A DNA stretch of 64,000 nt, taken from contig NZ_JAINWI010000016.1 of NCBI RefSeq assembly GCF_021021435.1, positions 62,001 through 126,000 of the forward strand. The letters run 5' to 3'. Made by a program: the position numbers and the translations under genes. A model generated the notes under the pieces. That model was given only the letters and a program-made list of their open reading frames with translations, was not told the DNA's origin and made no database searches. The stretch's first letter is position 1. Each line of letters begins with the position of its first letter. The stretch is from Seohaeicola saemankumensis (lineage in GTDB: Bacteria > Pseudomonadota > Alphaproteobacteria > Rhodobacterales > Rhodobacteraceae). Shown piece after piece: positions 36,129-45,457 of the stretch.

Positions 36129-36668
36129 ATGTTCGAAGATGTGAGAAAAGACTACGTCCGGCACGGACGTTCATTTACGGAACCCGCTTTCGTGTCTCTG
36201 GCTGTCTACCGCTACGGCAAATGGTCTATATCGGTAAAATCCAAACCACTTCGCTGGCTCGCGACAAAGCCCTATGCGCTCATGCGGATTTTCATTCTGA
36301 ACGTCACCAAAGTCTGGATTCCCCCGGAAACGAAAATCGGAAGCGATTTCCACATCATTCACGCCGAAGGATCGCTTTCAATCCATCCCGACGCGATCAT
36401 CGGCGACCGCGTCGGGGTCATGCACAATGTCACCATCGGCACCAATATGCGGGGTGGCGCACCTGTAATCGGTGATGACGTGTTTATCGGGGTGAACTCG
36501 ACAGTGCTTGGACAAATCCGCATCGGAAATCGGGTCCGCATTGGTGCCAACACCTCTGTGACCACCAATGTCCCCGACGATTGCGTCGCTGTCGGCTCTC
36601 CTGCAAAGATTTACCCCAGCCTTCCGCTTTTCGCGCAGAAAAAATCGACGCCAAGGGACCAGAAATGA
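36129..36668 (+). CDS. Serine acetyltransferase-like hexapeptide-repeat acetyltransferase
   Basis: A 179-residue protein. After an N-terminal helical part come left-handed beta-helix repeats (IPPETKIGSDFHIIH, IIGDRVGVMHNVTIGT, PVIGDDVFIGVNSTVLG, IRIGNRVRIGANTSV) and VGSPAKIY, as in CysE-like and sugar O-acetyltransferases. In an EPS locus it most likely acetylates a sugar hydroxyl or amine with acetyl-CoA. Its stop overlaps the start of the next gene (ATGA). Confidence 0.85.
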   Translation: MFEDVRKDYVRHGRSFTEPAFVSLAVYRYGKWSISVKSKPLRWLATKPYALMRIFILNVTKVWIPPETKIGSDFHIIHAEGSLSIHPDAIIGDRVGVMHNVTIGTNMRGGAPVIGDDVFIGVNSTVLGQIRIGNRVRIGANTSVTTNVPDDCVAVGSPAKIYPSLPLFAQKKSTPRDQK

Positions 36669-38239
36669 ACGTCCTTGATCCGATTGACGAAGCTGATTCC
36701 AGCGTTTACCGCCTGCTTGACGACAACCTGCCAATGCGTTCAGGACAAATTGCGCTGATCGACAAAAGCGCAACTGTCACCTACGGCGCCTTGGCGATTG
36801 AAGTTGACCGTTTGGCCGCATGGCTTGTCAGCTGCGGCATTGTTGCCGGTGATCGGGTGATTATCTACCTGAGGAAGAGCATTGGCGAGGTCGCGGCCAT
36901 GTTCGCGGCGTGGAAAATCGGCGCCGTTGTTGTCAACGTCAATACCCAGTGGACGGGCGCGCAACTCTCCTATGTTGCCCGTGATTGCCGCGCGCGTGCT
37001 GCGATCATGGATATCCCCAACAAGAACTGGCTGGAGGGCGCGGCCCTACCCGACACGCTCAAAGCGATCCTTGTGCGTGGCAAGCCGGTGGAGTCCGATC
37101 AAGTCATTCAATCATGGGCGACATTGCCCGAAAGTCAGGCCACCCAAGCAAGGCCGGACCCTTCAGACCTTGCCATGATCATCTACACGTCCGGCTCTAC
37201 GGGCTTGCCCAAAGGCGTCATGCTCAGCCACCGCAATATCCGCGTGGGCGCAATTGCTGTCAGCACCTATCTGGAACTGAAGGACGACGACCGCCTTTTG
37301 TCGGTTCTTCCCTACAGTTTTGACGCGGGGTTGAACCAGTTGACCTCGATGTTCTGGAAGGGTGGATCGGTTGTCCATCAACCGCTCAGCATTCCATCGG
37401 AAATCGTCAAGATGGCGCAGGAATGGAATGTCACCGGCATTGCAGGCGTGCCGCCGCTTTGGAACATGATCGTGCGCTATCTGCATGACGCACCGACATC
37501 CTTGCCGGCACTCCGCCGCATAACGAATACTGGCGGCAAGATCGCGCCCAATATCCTAGATCTGATGCCGGACGTTTTTCCCGATGTGGACATCTACCTG
37601 ATGTATGGTCTGACCGAAGCTTTCCGCTCGACATATCTTCCGCCAAAAATGTTCGCCTCCAAGAAAGGCGCAATCGGGCGTCAGATCCCGCATGCGCTTG
37701 TCTGTGCGATCCGCGCCGACGGTCAGATTGCAGGTGCTGGCGAAGAAGGGGAATTGGTTCATGGCGGCCCTCTGGTCAGTCTGGGTTACTGGGAACGTCC
37801 CGAACTCACAGCCCAGAAAATCCGCCCCTGTCCCGCTCTGAACGACGCCCTTTCCGGCGCCTCTGTTGTGTGGTCCGGCGATCTGGTCCGCGTTGATGAC
37901 GATGGCGATATGTGGTTCGTCAGCCGCATGGATGAGATGATCAAAACAATGGGTTTTCGTGTCAGTCCAACTGAAGTCGAGGACCATTTGGCCAGAAGCG
38001 GCCTGATCCTCGAAGCCGTGGCTTACGGGGTCGATGATGATGAACGCGGCCAGAGGATCATGGCGGTTGTGACACTCTTGCCGCAGGCGGATGCCGAAAC
38101 TCTGATCGCCTATTGCCGCAAACATATGCCTGGATACATGGTTCCCTACAAAGTTGATCTTTGGACAGGACCTATGCCCCGTACAGCCAGCGGCAAGATT
38201 GATCGCCCCTTGGTTGTTGGCAAGTTCTTTAATATCTAA
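36665..38239 (+). CDS. AMP-forming acyl-CoA/acyl-ACP ligase, exosortase A-system-associated type
   Basis: A 524-residue ANL-superfamily enzyme with YTSGSTGLPKGVMLSHRN, YGLTEAFRST, the hinge region WSGDLVRVDDDGDMWFVSR and the C-terminal catalytic Lys in RTASGKIDRP. I chose ATG at 36665 because AAGGGA lies upstream and the ATGA overlap couples it to the previous gene. A similar ligase, with an ACP and a PLP decarboxylase next to it, is known from exosortase A EPS loci. It probably loads a carboxylic acid onto the small ACP encoded next. Confidence 0.87.
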   Translation: MNVLDPIDEADSSVYRLLDDNLPMRSGQIALIDKSATVTYGALAIEVDRLAAWLVSCGIVAGDRVIIYLRKSIGEVAAMFAAWKIGAVVVNVNTQWTGAQLSYVARDCRARAAIMDIPNKNWLEGAALPDTLKAILVRGKPVESDQVIQSWATLPESQATQARPDPSDLAMIIYTSGSTGLPKGVMLSHRNIRVGAIAVSTYLELKDDDRLLSVLPYSFDAGLNQLTSMFWKGGSVVHQPLSIPSEIVKMAQEWNVTGIAGVPPLWNMIVRYLHDAPTSLPALRRITNTGGKIAPNILDLMPDVFPDVDIYLMYGLTEAFRSTYLPPKMFASKKGAIGRQIPHALVCAIRADGQIAGAGEEGELVHGGPLVSLGYWERPELTAQKIRPCPALNDALSGASVVWSGDLVRVDDDGDMWFVSRMDEMIKTMGFRVSPTEVEDHLARSGLILEAVAYGVDDDERGQRIMAVVTLLPQADAETLIAYCRKHMPGYMVPYKVDLWTGPMPRTASGKIDRPLVVGKFFNI

Positions 38240-38260
38240 ACAAAAACCGAGGTAACTATC

Positions 38261-38497
38261 ATGCGTTTGACAACCGACGAGCTTCACACATTCCTGACAA
38301 CAGAACTGGGGCTGGAGGATGATGTCACTGCGGAAACCGAACTGTTCTCGACCGGAATGCTGGATTCCGTCGCCATGATGAACATCATCGGTTTCATCGA
38401 GGAAAAGTCCGGAATTGATGTGCGTCCGGCGGATGTGACCCTCGACAACTTTGATACAATGCAACGGATCGTTGATTATGTCGCCGCAGAATCCTGA
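38261..38497 (+). CDS. Acyl carrier protein
   Basis: A 78-residue acidic four-helix carrier protein. The phosphopantetheine site is Ser36 in TGMLDSVAMM. It starts 21 bases after the ligase stop, following GAGGTAAC. It is the likely partner of the ligase upstream and the decarboxylase downstream. The PPTase at 34,223 could activate it. The gene overlaps the decarboxylase start. Confidence 0.9.
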   Translation: MRLTTDELHTFLTTELGLEDDVTAETELFSTGMLDSVAMMNIIGFIEEKSGIDVRPADVTLDNFDTMQRIVDYVAAES

Positions 38498-39698
38498 GCG
38501 CGACAAACAGCTTTCTGTCGCGGTACAAAGGTTCGGCACCCCGTCCTATGTGTATTTCAGTGACTTGATCGACAACCGTATCGCATCGCTGAATACAAAT
38601 TTCGGGCGCTGGTTTGCACTAAGCTATGCGATGAAGTGCAACCCCAACCCGAAGTTGCTGAACTGGCTGTCATCGCGGATCGACTATATCGACGTGTCCT
38701 CGGGCGGAGAGTTTCACGCAGCCGTCAAATCCGGTTGGGACGCCAGCCGGATCAGCTTTACTGGTCCTGCGAAGACCGCGCAGGAGCTTGAAGGCGCGAT
38801 CACTGCAGAGCTCGGGGAATTGGTCATCGAAAGCCTGCGCGAGGCACGGCTTGCCAACAGCATCGCCCAATCGCATGGGAAGGTTCAGAATGTTCTGGTG
38901 CGAATTTCGCCAGACAGGGTGCCGCGCGGATTCGGCGATCACATGGCCGGACGGCCCAGCCCTTTCGGGATAGATATCGAGGAAGCTGATGCCGCGCTGC
39001 ATGAGATCATCGCGCTACCGAACTTGGCTCTGAAAGGGCTGCATATCTATTCCGGAACGCAAAGCCTCAAACCCGCAGCGATTGCTGAAAACTGGCGCAT
39101 CTTCATCGCGACGTTCCGCGACCTTTGCGAAACGCATGACCTGAAACCCGAAAAACTGATTTTCGGGGCGGGCTTGGGCATTCCCTATCATCCGGGGGAT
39201 CTGCCTCTGGATATCTCGGAAATCGCCTCGGACATAGGCGGTGATCTGGACAATCTGCAATCCGATCCGCGTTTCAGCAACACAAAACTTGTTCTGGAAC
39301 TGGGCCGCTATCTTGTCGGCGAGGCAGGTTTTTTTGTCACCCGTGTTGTCTCTATCAAGGAATCCCGCGGTGCCCGTATCGCGATTTGCGATGGCGGCAT
39401 GAACGCGCATCTGGCGGCGTCCGGCCATTTCGGGATGGTTCTGCGCCGCGCCTATAACATGCACAGGCTGGGCGGCGGTACAGACGCGGAAAAAGTCGAC
39501 ATTGCCGGTCCGCTATGTACATCGATCGACAGGCTCGGCGGAAATGTGATGTTGCCGAAACTCGTCGAGGCAGATCTTATCGTGATCCATGCCAGCGGTG
39601 CCTACGGCCCGACGGCAAGCCCGACCCGCTTCATTTCCCATCCCGACCCGCGAGAGGTCTGGGTGGATACGACCGATATGGAAGACGTGACGCCGTAA
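38478..39698 (+). CDS. PLP-dependent decarboxylase (ornithine/diaminopimelate family, exosortase A-associated type)
   Basis: A 406-residue fold-type III enzyme. The PLP lysine is Lys53 in YAMKCNPNPK; HIYSGTQ, FGAGLGIPYH and LELGRYLVGEAG are the pyridoxal-phosphate binding blocks, and AGPLCTSIDR holds the active-site Cys. Fold-type III decarboxylases remove the alpha-carboxylate of basic amino acids, sometimes on a carrier protein. I chose ATG at 38478, which overlaps the ACP gene by 20 bases; a TTG at 38451 is possible. It probably makes an amine for glycan decoration, working with ligase and ACP. Confidence 0.86.
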   Translation: MSPQNPERDKQLSVAVQRFGTPSYVYFSDLIDNRIASLNTNFGRWFALSYAMKCNPNPKLLNWLSSRIDYIDVSSGGEFHAAVKSGWDASRISFTGPAKTAQELEGAITAELGELVIESLREARLANSIAQSHGKVQNVLVRISPDRVPRGFGDHMAGRPSPFGIDIEEADAALHEIIALPNLALKGLHIYSGTQSLKPAAIAENWRIFIATFRDLCETHDLKPEKLIFGAGLGIPYHPGDLPLDISEIASDIGGDLDNLQSDPRFSNTKLVLELGRYLVGEAGFFVTRVVSIKESRGARIAICDGGMNAHLAASGHFGMVLRRAYNMHRLGGGTDAEKVDIAGPLCTSIDRLGGNVMLPKLVEADLIVIHASGAYGPTASPTRFISHPDPREVWVDTTDMEDVTP

Positions 39699-39745
39699 TT
39701 AGTGAGTGCGCGCGAAGGTAAGAACCTATCCAAGAAAATCGCCCC

Positions 39746-39762
39746 CGAAACGCTCTGTTTCG
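39746..39762 (+). terminator. Small stem-loop after the decarboxylase gene
   Basis: CGAAAC and GTTTCG form a 6-bp stem with a 5-base loop (GCTCT), about 48 bases past the stop codon. There is no strong U-tract; a terminator function is only possible. Confidence 0.3.
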
Positions 39763-39873
39763 ATCCGGTTTACTTTCCTTCCGGCCCTGAATGTGGCACT
39801 TGTGTGGCAAGGCGTGTGCGTAGCCTTTGTGCTCGGTTTTCCCAGATTTTGACAATGTGCCCGCAAGGCTGGC

Positions 39874-39894
39874 ATCCGCCCGATAAAGGCGGAT
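39874..39894 (+). promoter_or_regulatory. Stem-loop in the leader of the Wzz-like gene
   Basis: ATCCGCC and GGCGGAT form a 7-bp stem around the loop CGATAAA, 36 bases before the start codon at 39931. A consensus-like TTGACA lies at 39849-39854 but without a well-placed -10. The stem could be an attenuator or operator. Confidence 0.35.
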
Positions 39895-39930
39895 CACCGA
39901 CCATACCGGCGCCTTATCCAAGGACCGCGC

Positions 39931-41136
39931 ATGGCGCAGATCGACACGGTAGGACAAGGATTGCGCGTCCTGCACCGGCATGCGCGGCTGGCCTTCGCCT
40001 TGTTCATGCTGGGCTGCACGATCTCGCTGGGTGTCGCGCTGAAATCGCCCCGCGTCTACGAGGTCACAGCCTCAGTCCAGATCGAAACCCCTGCCATCAC
40101 CATCGGCACCACCGGACGCAGCGGTCCCTCGATCGCCAGCCGCATCAGCCTGATTGAACAGAAGCTGAAATCGCGCGGCACGCTGGAACAGGTCATCACC
40201 GATTTCAACCTCTTTGACGAGGCAGAGGACCTGCCGATGGTGCAGCGCGTCACCATGCTGCGCGAGGCGGTGGGGATCACACGCATGATGGACCGCGATT
40301 CGGGTTGGGGTTCAGGCATCCAGCCCACGGGCCTGTTGATAACCGTGCGGATGGACGACGCGCAGATCGCAACCGATGTGGCCAACACCTTCCTTGATAT
40401 GGTGCTGGCCGAGGGACGCAGCCGCGCCACCACCCGCGCCGACAGCACACTGTCTTTCTTCAGCGCCGAGGAACAGCGCGTCACCACCCAGATCGCCGAG
40501 GTCGAAAGCCGCATCGCCGCCCTGAAAGCCGCCAATCTCGGGGCATTGCCCGAAGCCGTCGACACGCGCAATGAACAGCTTGGTCTGCTGCGCGAAGCGC
40601 AACTGTCACTGGAACAGCAGATCATCACATTCGAACGCGGGCGCGACCGCTTGCGCGACGAAGAAGCCGCGCGGCAGGATGCGATCCTGCGCCAGCAAAG
40701 CCAGTTAATCGCCGACCGCATCAGCGAGGTGCAGGCCCTCAACGATGCGGCCCCCGAAATTGAACGCCAACTCACCCTGCTCGAACGGGACCGCAACCGC
40801 CTACAGGACGAATACACCGCCATCACCTTGCGCCGGGCCGAGGCAGCTATGACTCAGGAACTTGAAAGCCGCGATCAATCCGACAGGTTCGAAGTGCTGG
40901 AACGCGCGCTTGTGCCGGAATACCCCGTCAGCAAAAGCCGCCGCAAACTGTTGATGGCGGGCGTAATTGCCTCGCTTTTCGCCGCAATCGGCGCGGTTCT
41001 GGCTTTGGAATGGCTCAGCCCGAATCTGCGGACCGCCCTGCAGATCGAACGCGCCACGGGCCTGCGCCCCATCGTCGTGATCCCCGAACTTACCTCACCA
41101 CGCCGCCGCCGCAGAACGGCCAGCCGCCCCGCCTAG
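39931..41136 (+). CDS. Wzz/GumC-like polysaccharide chain-length or co-polymerase protein
   Basis: A 401-residue inner-membrane protein with two transmembrane helices (residues about 20-38 and 330-350) that bracket a periplasmic coiled coil rich in Glu, Arg and Gln (about 170-300). FEVLERALVPEYPVSKSRRKLLMAG before the second helix is the usual PCP-family Pro-containing block. It has no C-terminal kinase domain; the P-loop ATPase is encoded separately and convergently next door. The stops of both genes overlap in CTAG. It probably controls EPS chain length or a second polymer. Confidence 0.85.
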   Translation: MAQIDTVGQGLRVLHRHARLAFALFMLGCTISLGVALKSPRVYEVTASVQIETPAITIGTTGRSGPSIASRISLIEQKLKSRGTLEQVITDFNLFDEAEDLPMVQRVTMLREAVGITRMMDRDSGWGSGIQPTGLLITVRMDDAQIATDVANTFLDMVLAEGRSRATTRADSTLSFFSAEEQRVTTQIAEVESRIAALKAANLGALPEAVDTRNEQLGLLREAQLSLEQQIITFERGRDRLRDEEAARQDAILRQQSQLIADRISEVQALNDAAPEIERQLTLLERDRNRLQDEYTAITLRRAEAAMTQELESRDQSDRFEVLERALVPEYPVSKSRRKLLMAGVIASLFAAIGAVLALEWLSPNLRTALQIERATGLRPIVVIPELTSPRRRRRTASRPA

Positions 41137-42065
41137 GGCTCGCCGCGGTTCAGCACGACACCCAGCACAGGCGTATCATCGCCCAAACGCCGCATTGTTT
41201 CGGACAGATCGTCAGCACTGGTCAGCGCCCCGTTCGAAACCAGAAGCACCGCGTCATATTGCCTGCGGAATGTCAGCACATCATCATGGCTCAGTACCGA
41301 TGGCAGGTCATGGATCACAAAGTCCGGCCCCAGATCTTCCATCATCCGGTCCAGCACCCGCGCCGAATCGGGATGCGCCAGAATCTCGGCGGCATAGGAA
41401 TCCTCGCGGTCGTTCAGACCGATCGCCAGATTGGGCCCGATCCGTAGCAGATTCTGCCCCATCCGCATGAGGCTGCTCTCAAGCGCGCGCTGCCCGCGCA
41501 AAAAGCCGGCCATACTGCCGGCCTGCCGCGCGCCCAACATCCGCGCCACATCACCGGCACGCCGCAGGTTCATGTCCATCAGCACGGTGCGACAGCTTTC
41601 ATAGCGCGACAACGCAATCGCCAGATTGACCGCCGTAAAGGTCTTGCCACAGCCGTCCGTCGGCGAGGTCACGGCAACCCGCTTCCAGTTATTGTCTGCC
41701 AAAGCCTTCACGATCCGCGCCCGCAACACCTCGAAATGGGCATGCGCCGGATCGGTCCGCGTCGCGGTGATGACCAGATTGCTGTCCAGCAACGCCTCGT
41801 CCACGGGGATATGCGCCATGTCGTTCCACAGATCGACCACCCGTGGCAGGTGCCTGTCAGCCTTGGGCGTCCCGCGCTTGAGCGCACGATCCCCCACGGC
41901 CACAACCTGCCCCGCCGACCTTTCGGCCTGCAATTCCGGCATCAACCCGTCCAAAGCCCCTTCCTCGAGCACACGCGCCAACACCCTGCGCCGCGCCTGC
42001 CCGTCAAGCCGAACCGTCTTGCGCCGTCTGGGTAGATATTCCGTCATTTCACCTGTCCGGCTCAT
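41133..42065 (-). CDS. CpsD/CapB-like P-loop ATPase (BY-kinase fold, no Tyr tail)
   Basis: A 310-residue cytoplasmic protein. Residues 1-100 are basic and helical; then come Walker A SPTDGCGKTFT (Lys141), Walker A' VLMDMNLRRAG and the Walker B-like FVIHDLPSVLSHDD. The fold is that of bacterial tyrosine kinases and exosortase-locus Wzc-like ATPases. The C-terminus ends VVLNRGEP without the Tyr cluster that BY-kinases autophosphorylate, so it may not be a kinase in the usual sense. It is convergent to the Wzz-like gene, an unusual arrangement for partners that normally share an operon. Confidence 0.8.
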   Translation of the reverse strand: MSRTGEMTEYLPRRRKTVRLDGQARRRVLARVLEEGALDGLMPELQAERSAGQVVAVGDRALKRGTPKADRHLPRVVDLWNDMAHIPVDEALLDSNLVITATRTDPAHAHFEVLRARIVKALADNNWKRVAVTSPTDGCGKTFTAVNLAIALSRYESCRTVLMDMNLRRAGDVARMLGARQAGSMAGFLRGQRALESSLMRMGQNLLRIGPNLAIGLNDREDSYAAEILAHPDSARVLDRMMEDLGPDFVIHDLPSVLSHDDVLTFRRQYDAVLLVSNGALTSADDLSETMRRLGDDTPVLGVVLNRGEP

Positions 42066-42255
42066 TCATCAACCTTCCCGATTGTATCATCGGGTCTGAC
42101 CCCCGTAAAATCCCTTACACTTGAACAAAGCGACCAAAATAAGCCAACTGACATTGTTTTGAAAGTTCGGGATGATCTGTTGCAAAAGCTTGGCCAAGTC
42201 CGCGATCCAAATGACTACCCTTGGATTGTGGTGAACCTGTCCCTGTCAACCGACC

Positions 42256-43263
42256 CTACTTATACTCGATCAACCGCATCTCCCGCCGCCGGAACCGCCG
42301 CCAGAAAAACCGCACGGCGCCGACCAGATTGGGAAACTTCGACAGGGTCAGGAACAAGGCCTGATGCGCCGCATGTCCTGCAGTCAGCCCTTCACGCATC
42401 AGGCCGCGCATCGTGCGCAGCCATGACAGTTCATAGACCGACAGAGCCAGAATAACCACGAACAGCCCCCATAAAACCGGTCCCGCAAGCAACATCACCA
42501 CCCCCGCCGATGCAATCAACGGCAGCACTACGGCATAGAACAGGATGCGCCGCCTCGGTGCCACGAAATGTTCGGGGTGCAGCCCCCCGATCTGGGCATA
42601 GGCATGTCCGGCCCGCACAGCCCGTTGCCACCATTCGGAAAACCGCGTCATCGCGGCGTCATGGCGGGTCATCGCAAGTGGCAGGCGCTCCAGTCCCCAG
42701 CCTGCCTTGCCAAGCCGCAAACAGAATTCTTCATCCTCGCCTGCAATCAGGTCAGGCGTCAGCCCGTCCAGCGCCTCGAACGCAACGAGGCGCACCATCA
42801 TATCCCCGCCGCAAGCCGTGATCGGCCCCGCAGGCCGGTGCCATTCCACATCGCACATCGCGTTATAGACGCTGCGCGCGGGGTCGATCTCGGAGCGCCA
42901 GCCTGTCACAAGGCCCAGATCGGGACGCGCCTCCAGATGCGCCAAGGCGGCTGTGATCCAGCCATCAACCACCGCGCAATCACCATCGACGAATTGCACA
43001 AATTCAGGCGCAGGTCCGCTTTGCATCAAGGCCGCAAAGCCTGCATTGCGCGCACGTGCCGCCGTAAAGGGGCGCTCCATGTCCAGCGTGACCACCTCGA
43101 CGCCAAGGCTGTGCGCGAAGGCCACGCTGTCATCGGCCGAGCCGCTATCGACATAAACAACCCGCGCCACCTGCGCGGTCAGCGAGGTCAGGCAACGCTT
43201 GAGACGCTCCCCCTCGTTCCGGCCGATCGCGACCGCTGCAACTTTGCTGGCAGAGGGGATCAT
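42256..43263 (-). CDS. Glycosyltransferase family 2 with C-terminal membrane segments
   Basis: A 335-residue GT2: VAAVAIGRNEGERLKRCL, VYVDSGSADDSV, FVQFVDGDCAVVDGW and GEDEEFCLRL are the N-terminal donor-binding and catalytic blocks, followed by two hydrophobic helices (FYAVVLPLIASAGVVMLLAGPVLWG and on). Such membrane-anchored GT2 enzymes act on lipid-linked glycans. I chose ATG at 43263 since the TTG 12 bases upstream has no ribosome-binding site. It and the ATPase gene form a small minus-strand unit, with 190 bases between them that hold no recognisable gene. Confidence 0.87.
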   Translation of the reverse strand: MIPSASKVAAVAIGRNEGERLKRCLTSLTAQVARVVYVDSGSADDSVAFAHSLGVEVVTLDMERPFTAARARNAGFAALMQSGPAPEFVQFVDGDCAVVDGWITAALAHLEARPDLGLVTGWRSEIDPARSVYNAMCDVEWHRPAGPITACGGDMMVRLVAFEALDGLTPDLIAGEDEEFCLRLGKAGWGLERLPLAMTRHDAAMTRFSEWWQRAVRAGHAYAQIGGLHPEHFVAPRRRILFYAVVLPLIASAGVVMLLAGPVLWGLFVVILALSVYELSWLRTMRGLMREGLTAGHAAHQALFLTLSKFPNLVGAVRFFWRRFRRREMRLIEYK

Positions 43264-43469
43264 GCAGCTATCCAAGCCGCGTGTTCTACCCTTGGGTGCG
43301 TTTTGAAAACCATTGGCTGAACAACAATCTCTTTAAAGTGTATCACGCCCCAGGGAACGCAATGTCTTTTCATCAGCAGATATTGTCAGTAATTTGTCGC
43401 AGTTAAAACGTTTTCTTGACCCCAACTTCCGATGGCGGACCTAGCATTTAAATCAGGGCTATAATTTAT

Positions 43470-44222
43470 ATGAAATTCACAACCGGAAGCAGTGAGACAG
43501 TCGTAAACATTCCGACCCGCAGTATGCTCGAGGATGTCGTCACGGCACGTCTGGCCGCAGGTCAGGGCTTTGCACTGGCCACGCTGAACCTTGATCACCT
43601 TGTCAAACTGGCCAGTGATCCTGCCTTCCGCGCCGCCTATAAAGCGCAGGATTTTGTTGTCGCCGACGGCAATCCCATTGTCTGGCTGTCACGTCTGGCC
43701 CGCCAACCGGTCGATCTGATGCCCGGCTCGGATATGGTTGTGCCATTATGCGCGCTTGCCCAGAAAGCAGGTCAATCCGTGGCGCTGGTCGGCACGACCG
43801 ATGACAGCCTGCGTCGCGCGGCAAACGCCCTGCAATCCGCCGTCCCCGGCCTTGTTATCGCGTGCCGCATCGCACCCCCTTTCGGTTTCGATCCCGAAGG
43901 CCCCGAAGCCGATACAATCCTGCGCACAATCGCAGCCTCCGGCGCGCGACTATGCTTTGTAGCGCTTGGATCTCCCAAACAGGAACGCTTTGCCGCACGC
44001 GGGCGCGTCATGGCACCGCAAGTCGGTTTTGCTTCGGTCGGCGCTGGCCTTGATTTTCTGTCAGGCAGCCAGACACGGGCCCCACGCTGGGTCAGGCAGC
44101 TTGCACTGGAATGGCTCTGGCGACTTCTGGGACAACCCCGCCGCCTTCTGGCCCGCTATCTACGCTGCGCGCTGATCCTGCCCGGTCACACATTCGATGC
44201 CATGCGGAAGCGATTTCAATGA
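43470..44222 (+). CDS. WecG/TagA/CpsF family glycosyltransferase (GT26)
   Basis: A 250-residue enzyme with the GT26 blocks ATLNLDHLVKL, VVADGNPIVWLSRL, PGSDMVVPL, VALVGTTDDSL, CFVALGSPKQERFAA and VGAGLDFLSGSQTRAPRW. Family members add ManNAc(A) or glucosyl/galactosyl residues to undecaprenyl-linked acceptors. The downstream glycosyltransferase starts within its stop codon. The 206-base gap upstream is divergent from the GT2 gene and should carry both promoters. Confidence 0.92.
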   Translation: MKFTTGSSETVVNIPTRSMLEDVVTARLAAGQGFALATLNLDHLVKLASDPAFRAAYKAQDFVVADGNPIVWLSRLARQPVDLMPGSDMVVPLCALAQKAGQSVALVGTTDDSLRRAANALQSAVPGLVIACRIAPPFGFDPEGPEADTILRTIAASGARLCFVALGSPKQERFAARGRVMAPQVGFASVGAGLDFLSGSQTRAPRWVRQLALEWLWRLLGQPRRLLARYLRCALILPGHTFDAMRKRFQ

Positions 44223-45457
44223 ATGGGCAAGGCAACCGAAAAGGCTTGGCGATGAAGATCGGCTATCTGGTGAACACCTATCCGTCGCCGTCGCACAGCT
44301 TTATCCGGCGCGAGGTGCAGGCGCTGGAGCGTCAGGGCATGACCATCCACCGTTTCGCCATGCGGGGCATGCGCCCGCAACTGGTCGATCCCGAGGATAT
44401 CATCGAGCATGACAAAACCGAACATGTTCTCGACAAAGGCTTGGCCCGCATCGGCCTTACCGCGCTGGTGCAGATCGCCACCGCCCCACGCCACAGCCTA
44501 GCCGGTCTTCGTCGCGCCATTCGTCTTGGCCGGCGTCAATCCGGCGGGCTGATACGGCACCTGATCTATTTCATCGAAGCGTGCTATCTTGTCCGCCGCT
44601 GTGCCGCTGAGGGATTGGGTCATATCCACGCCCATTTTGGCACCAATCCAGCCGCGGTCGCAAATATCATGCGGGCTATGGGCGGGCCAAGCTACAGCTT
44701 CACAGTCCACGGCCCCGAAGAATTCGATGCACCCCACGCATTGGGGCTGGACCTCAAGATAGCTGATGCCGCCTTCACTGTCGCGGTCAGTTCCTTTGGC
44801 CGCAGCCAGCTATGCCGCTGGGTCGATCACCGCCATTGGGCGCGCATCAGAATTGTCCATTGCGGCATAGATCCCGCAAAATTCGCAACCGTCGCCCCGA
44901 TGCCGGACGGTCCGCTCAGGCTCGTGGCCATCGGGCGGATGGTAGAACAGAAAGGCCAGATGGTGCTGATCGACGCATTGGCCGGATTGCAGCACAGTGA
45001 TCTTCTTCTCACACTTGTCGGTGACGGCCCGATGCGCCCCCAGATCGAGGCCGCGATAAAAGCCGCAAACCTGTCCGGCAAAGTCACCATCACCGGCTGG
45101 GTCGATGAGGCACGCGTGCGAGCCGAGCTGGTCAATGCACATGCGCTTGTGATGCCAAGCTTTGCCGAAGGCTTGCCGGTCGTGATCATGGAGGCCATGG
45201 CCGCTGGCAGGCCGGTGATTGCCACCTACATCGCAGGCACACCCGAACTGGTGCAGCAGGGTGAAAACGGATGGCTGGTTCCCGCCGGAAGCGCCAATGC
45301 CTTGGCCGAGTCAATTTTGCAGGTTGGGGCCCTGCCCATCGCCACATTGCAGAAAATGGGGCTGTCGGCCCGCGCACGCGCCTTGGAGCGGCACGATATC
45401 GACACAGAGGCCGGAAAACTGCGGGCAGAATTTCAGAGATTATCGCGGCTGCCGTAG
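44219..45457 (+). CDS. Glycosyltransferase family 4 (GT-B)
   Basis: A 412-residue GT-B enzyme. The N-terminal IGYLVNTYPSPSHSFIRREVQALER is typical of colanic-acid-type glycosyltransferases; the C-terminal domain has the E-x7-E block SFAEGLPVVIMEAMAAGRPVIAT and LVAIGRMVEQKG. The ATG at 44219 overlaps the GT26 stop (ATGA); an internal ATG at 44252, just before MKIGYLV, is an alternative. It adds a sugar in the cytoplasm during repeat-unit assembly. Confidence 0.9.
   Translation: MNGQGNRKGLAMKIGYLVNTYPSPSHSFIRREVQALERQGMTIHRFAMRGMRPQLVDPEDIIEHDKTEHVLDKGLARIGLTALVQIATAPRHSLAGLRRAIRLGRRQSGGLIRHLIYFIEACYLVRRCAAEGLGHIHAHFGTNPAAVANIMRAMGGPSYSFTVHGPEEFDAPHALGLDLKIADAAFTVAVSSFGRSQLCRWVDHRHWARIRIVHCGIDPAKFATVAPMPDGPLRLVAIGRMVEQKGQMVLIDALAGLQHSDLLLTLVGDGPMRPQIEAAIKAANLSGKVTITGWVDEARVRAELVNAHALVMPSFAEGLPVVIMEAMAAGRPVIATYIAGTPELVQQGENGWLVPAGSANALAESILQVGALPIATLQKMGLSARARALERHDIDTEAGKLRAEFQRLSRLP

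Noticed and set aside
43460-43465. Perfect TATAAT just before the GT26 start codon
   Set aside because: The best TTGAC upstream is about 38 bases away, far from 17, and the box is too close to the ATG unless the mRNA is leaderless.
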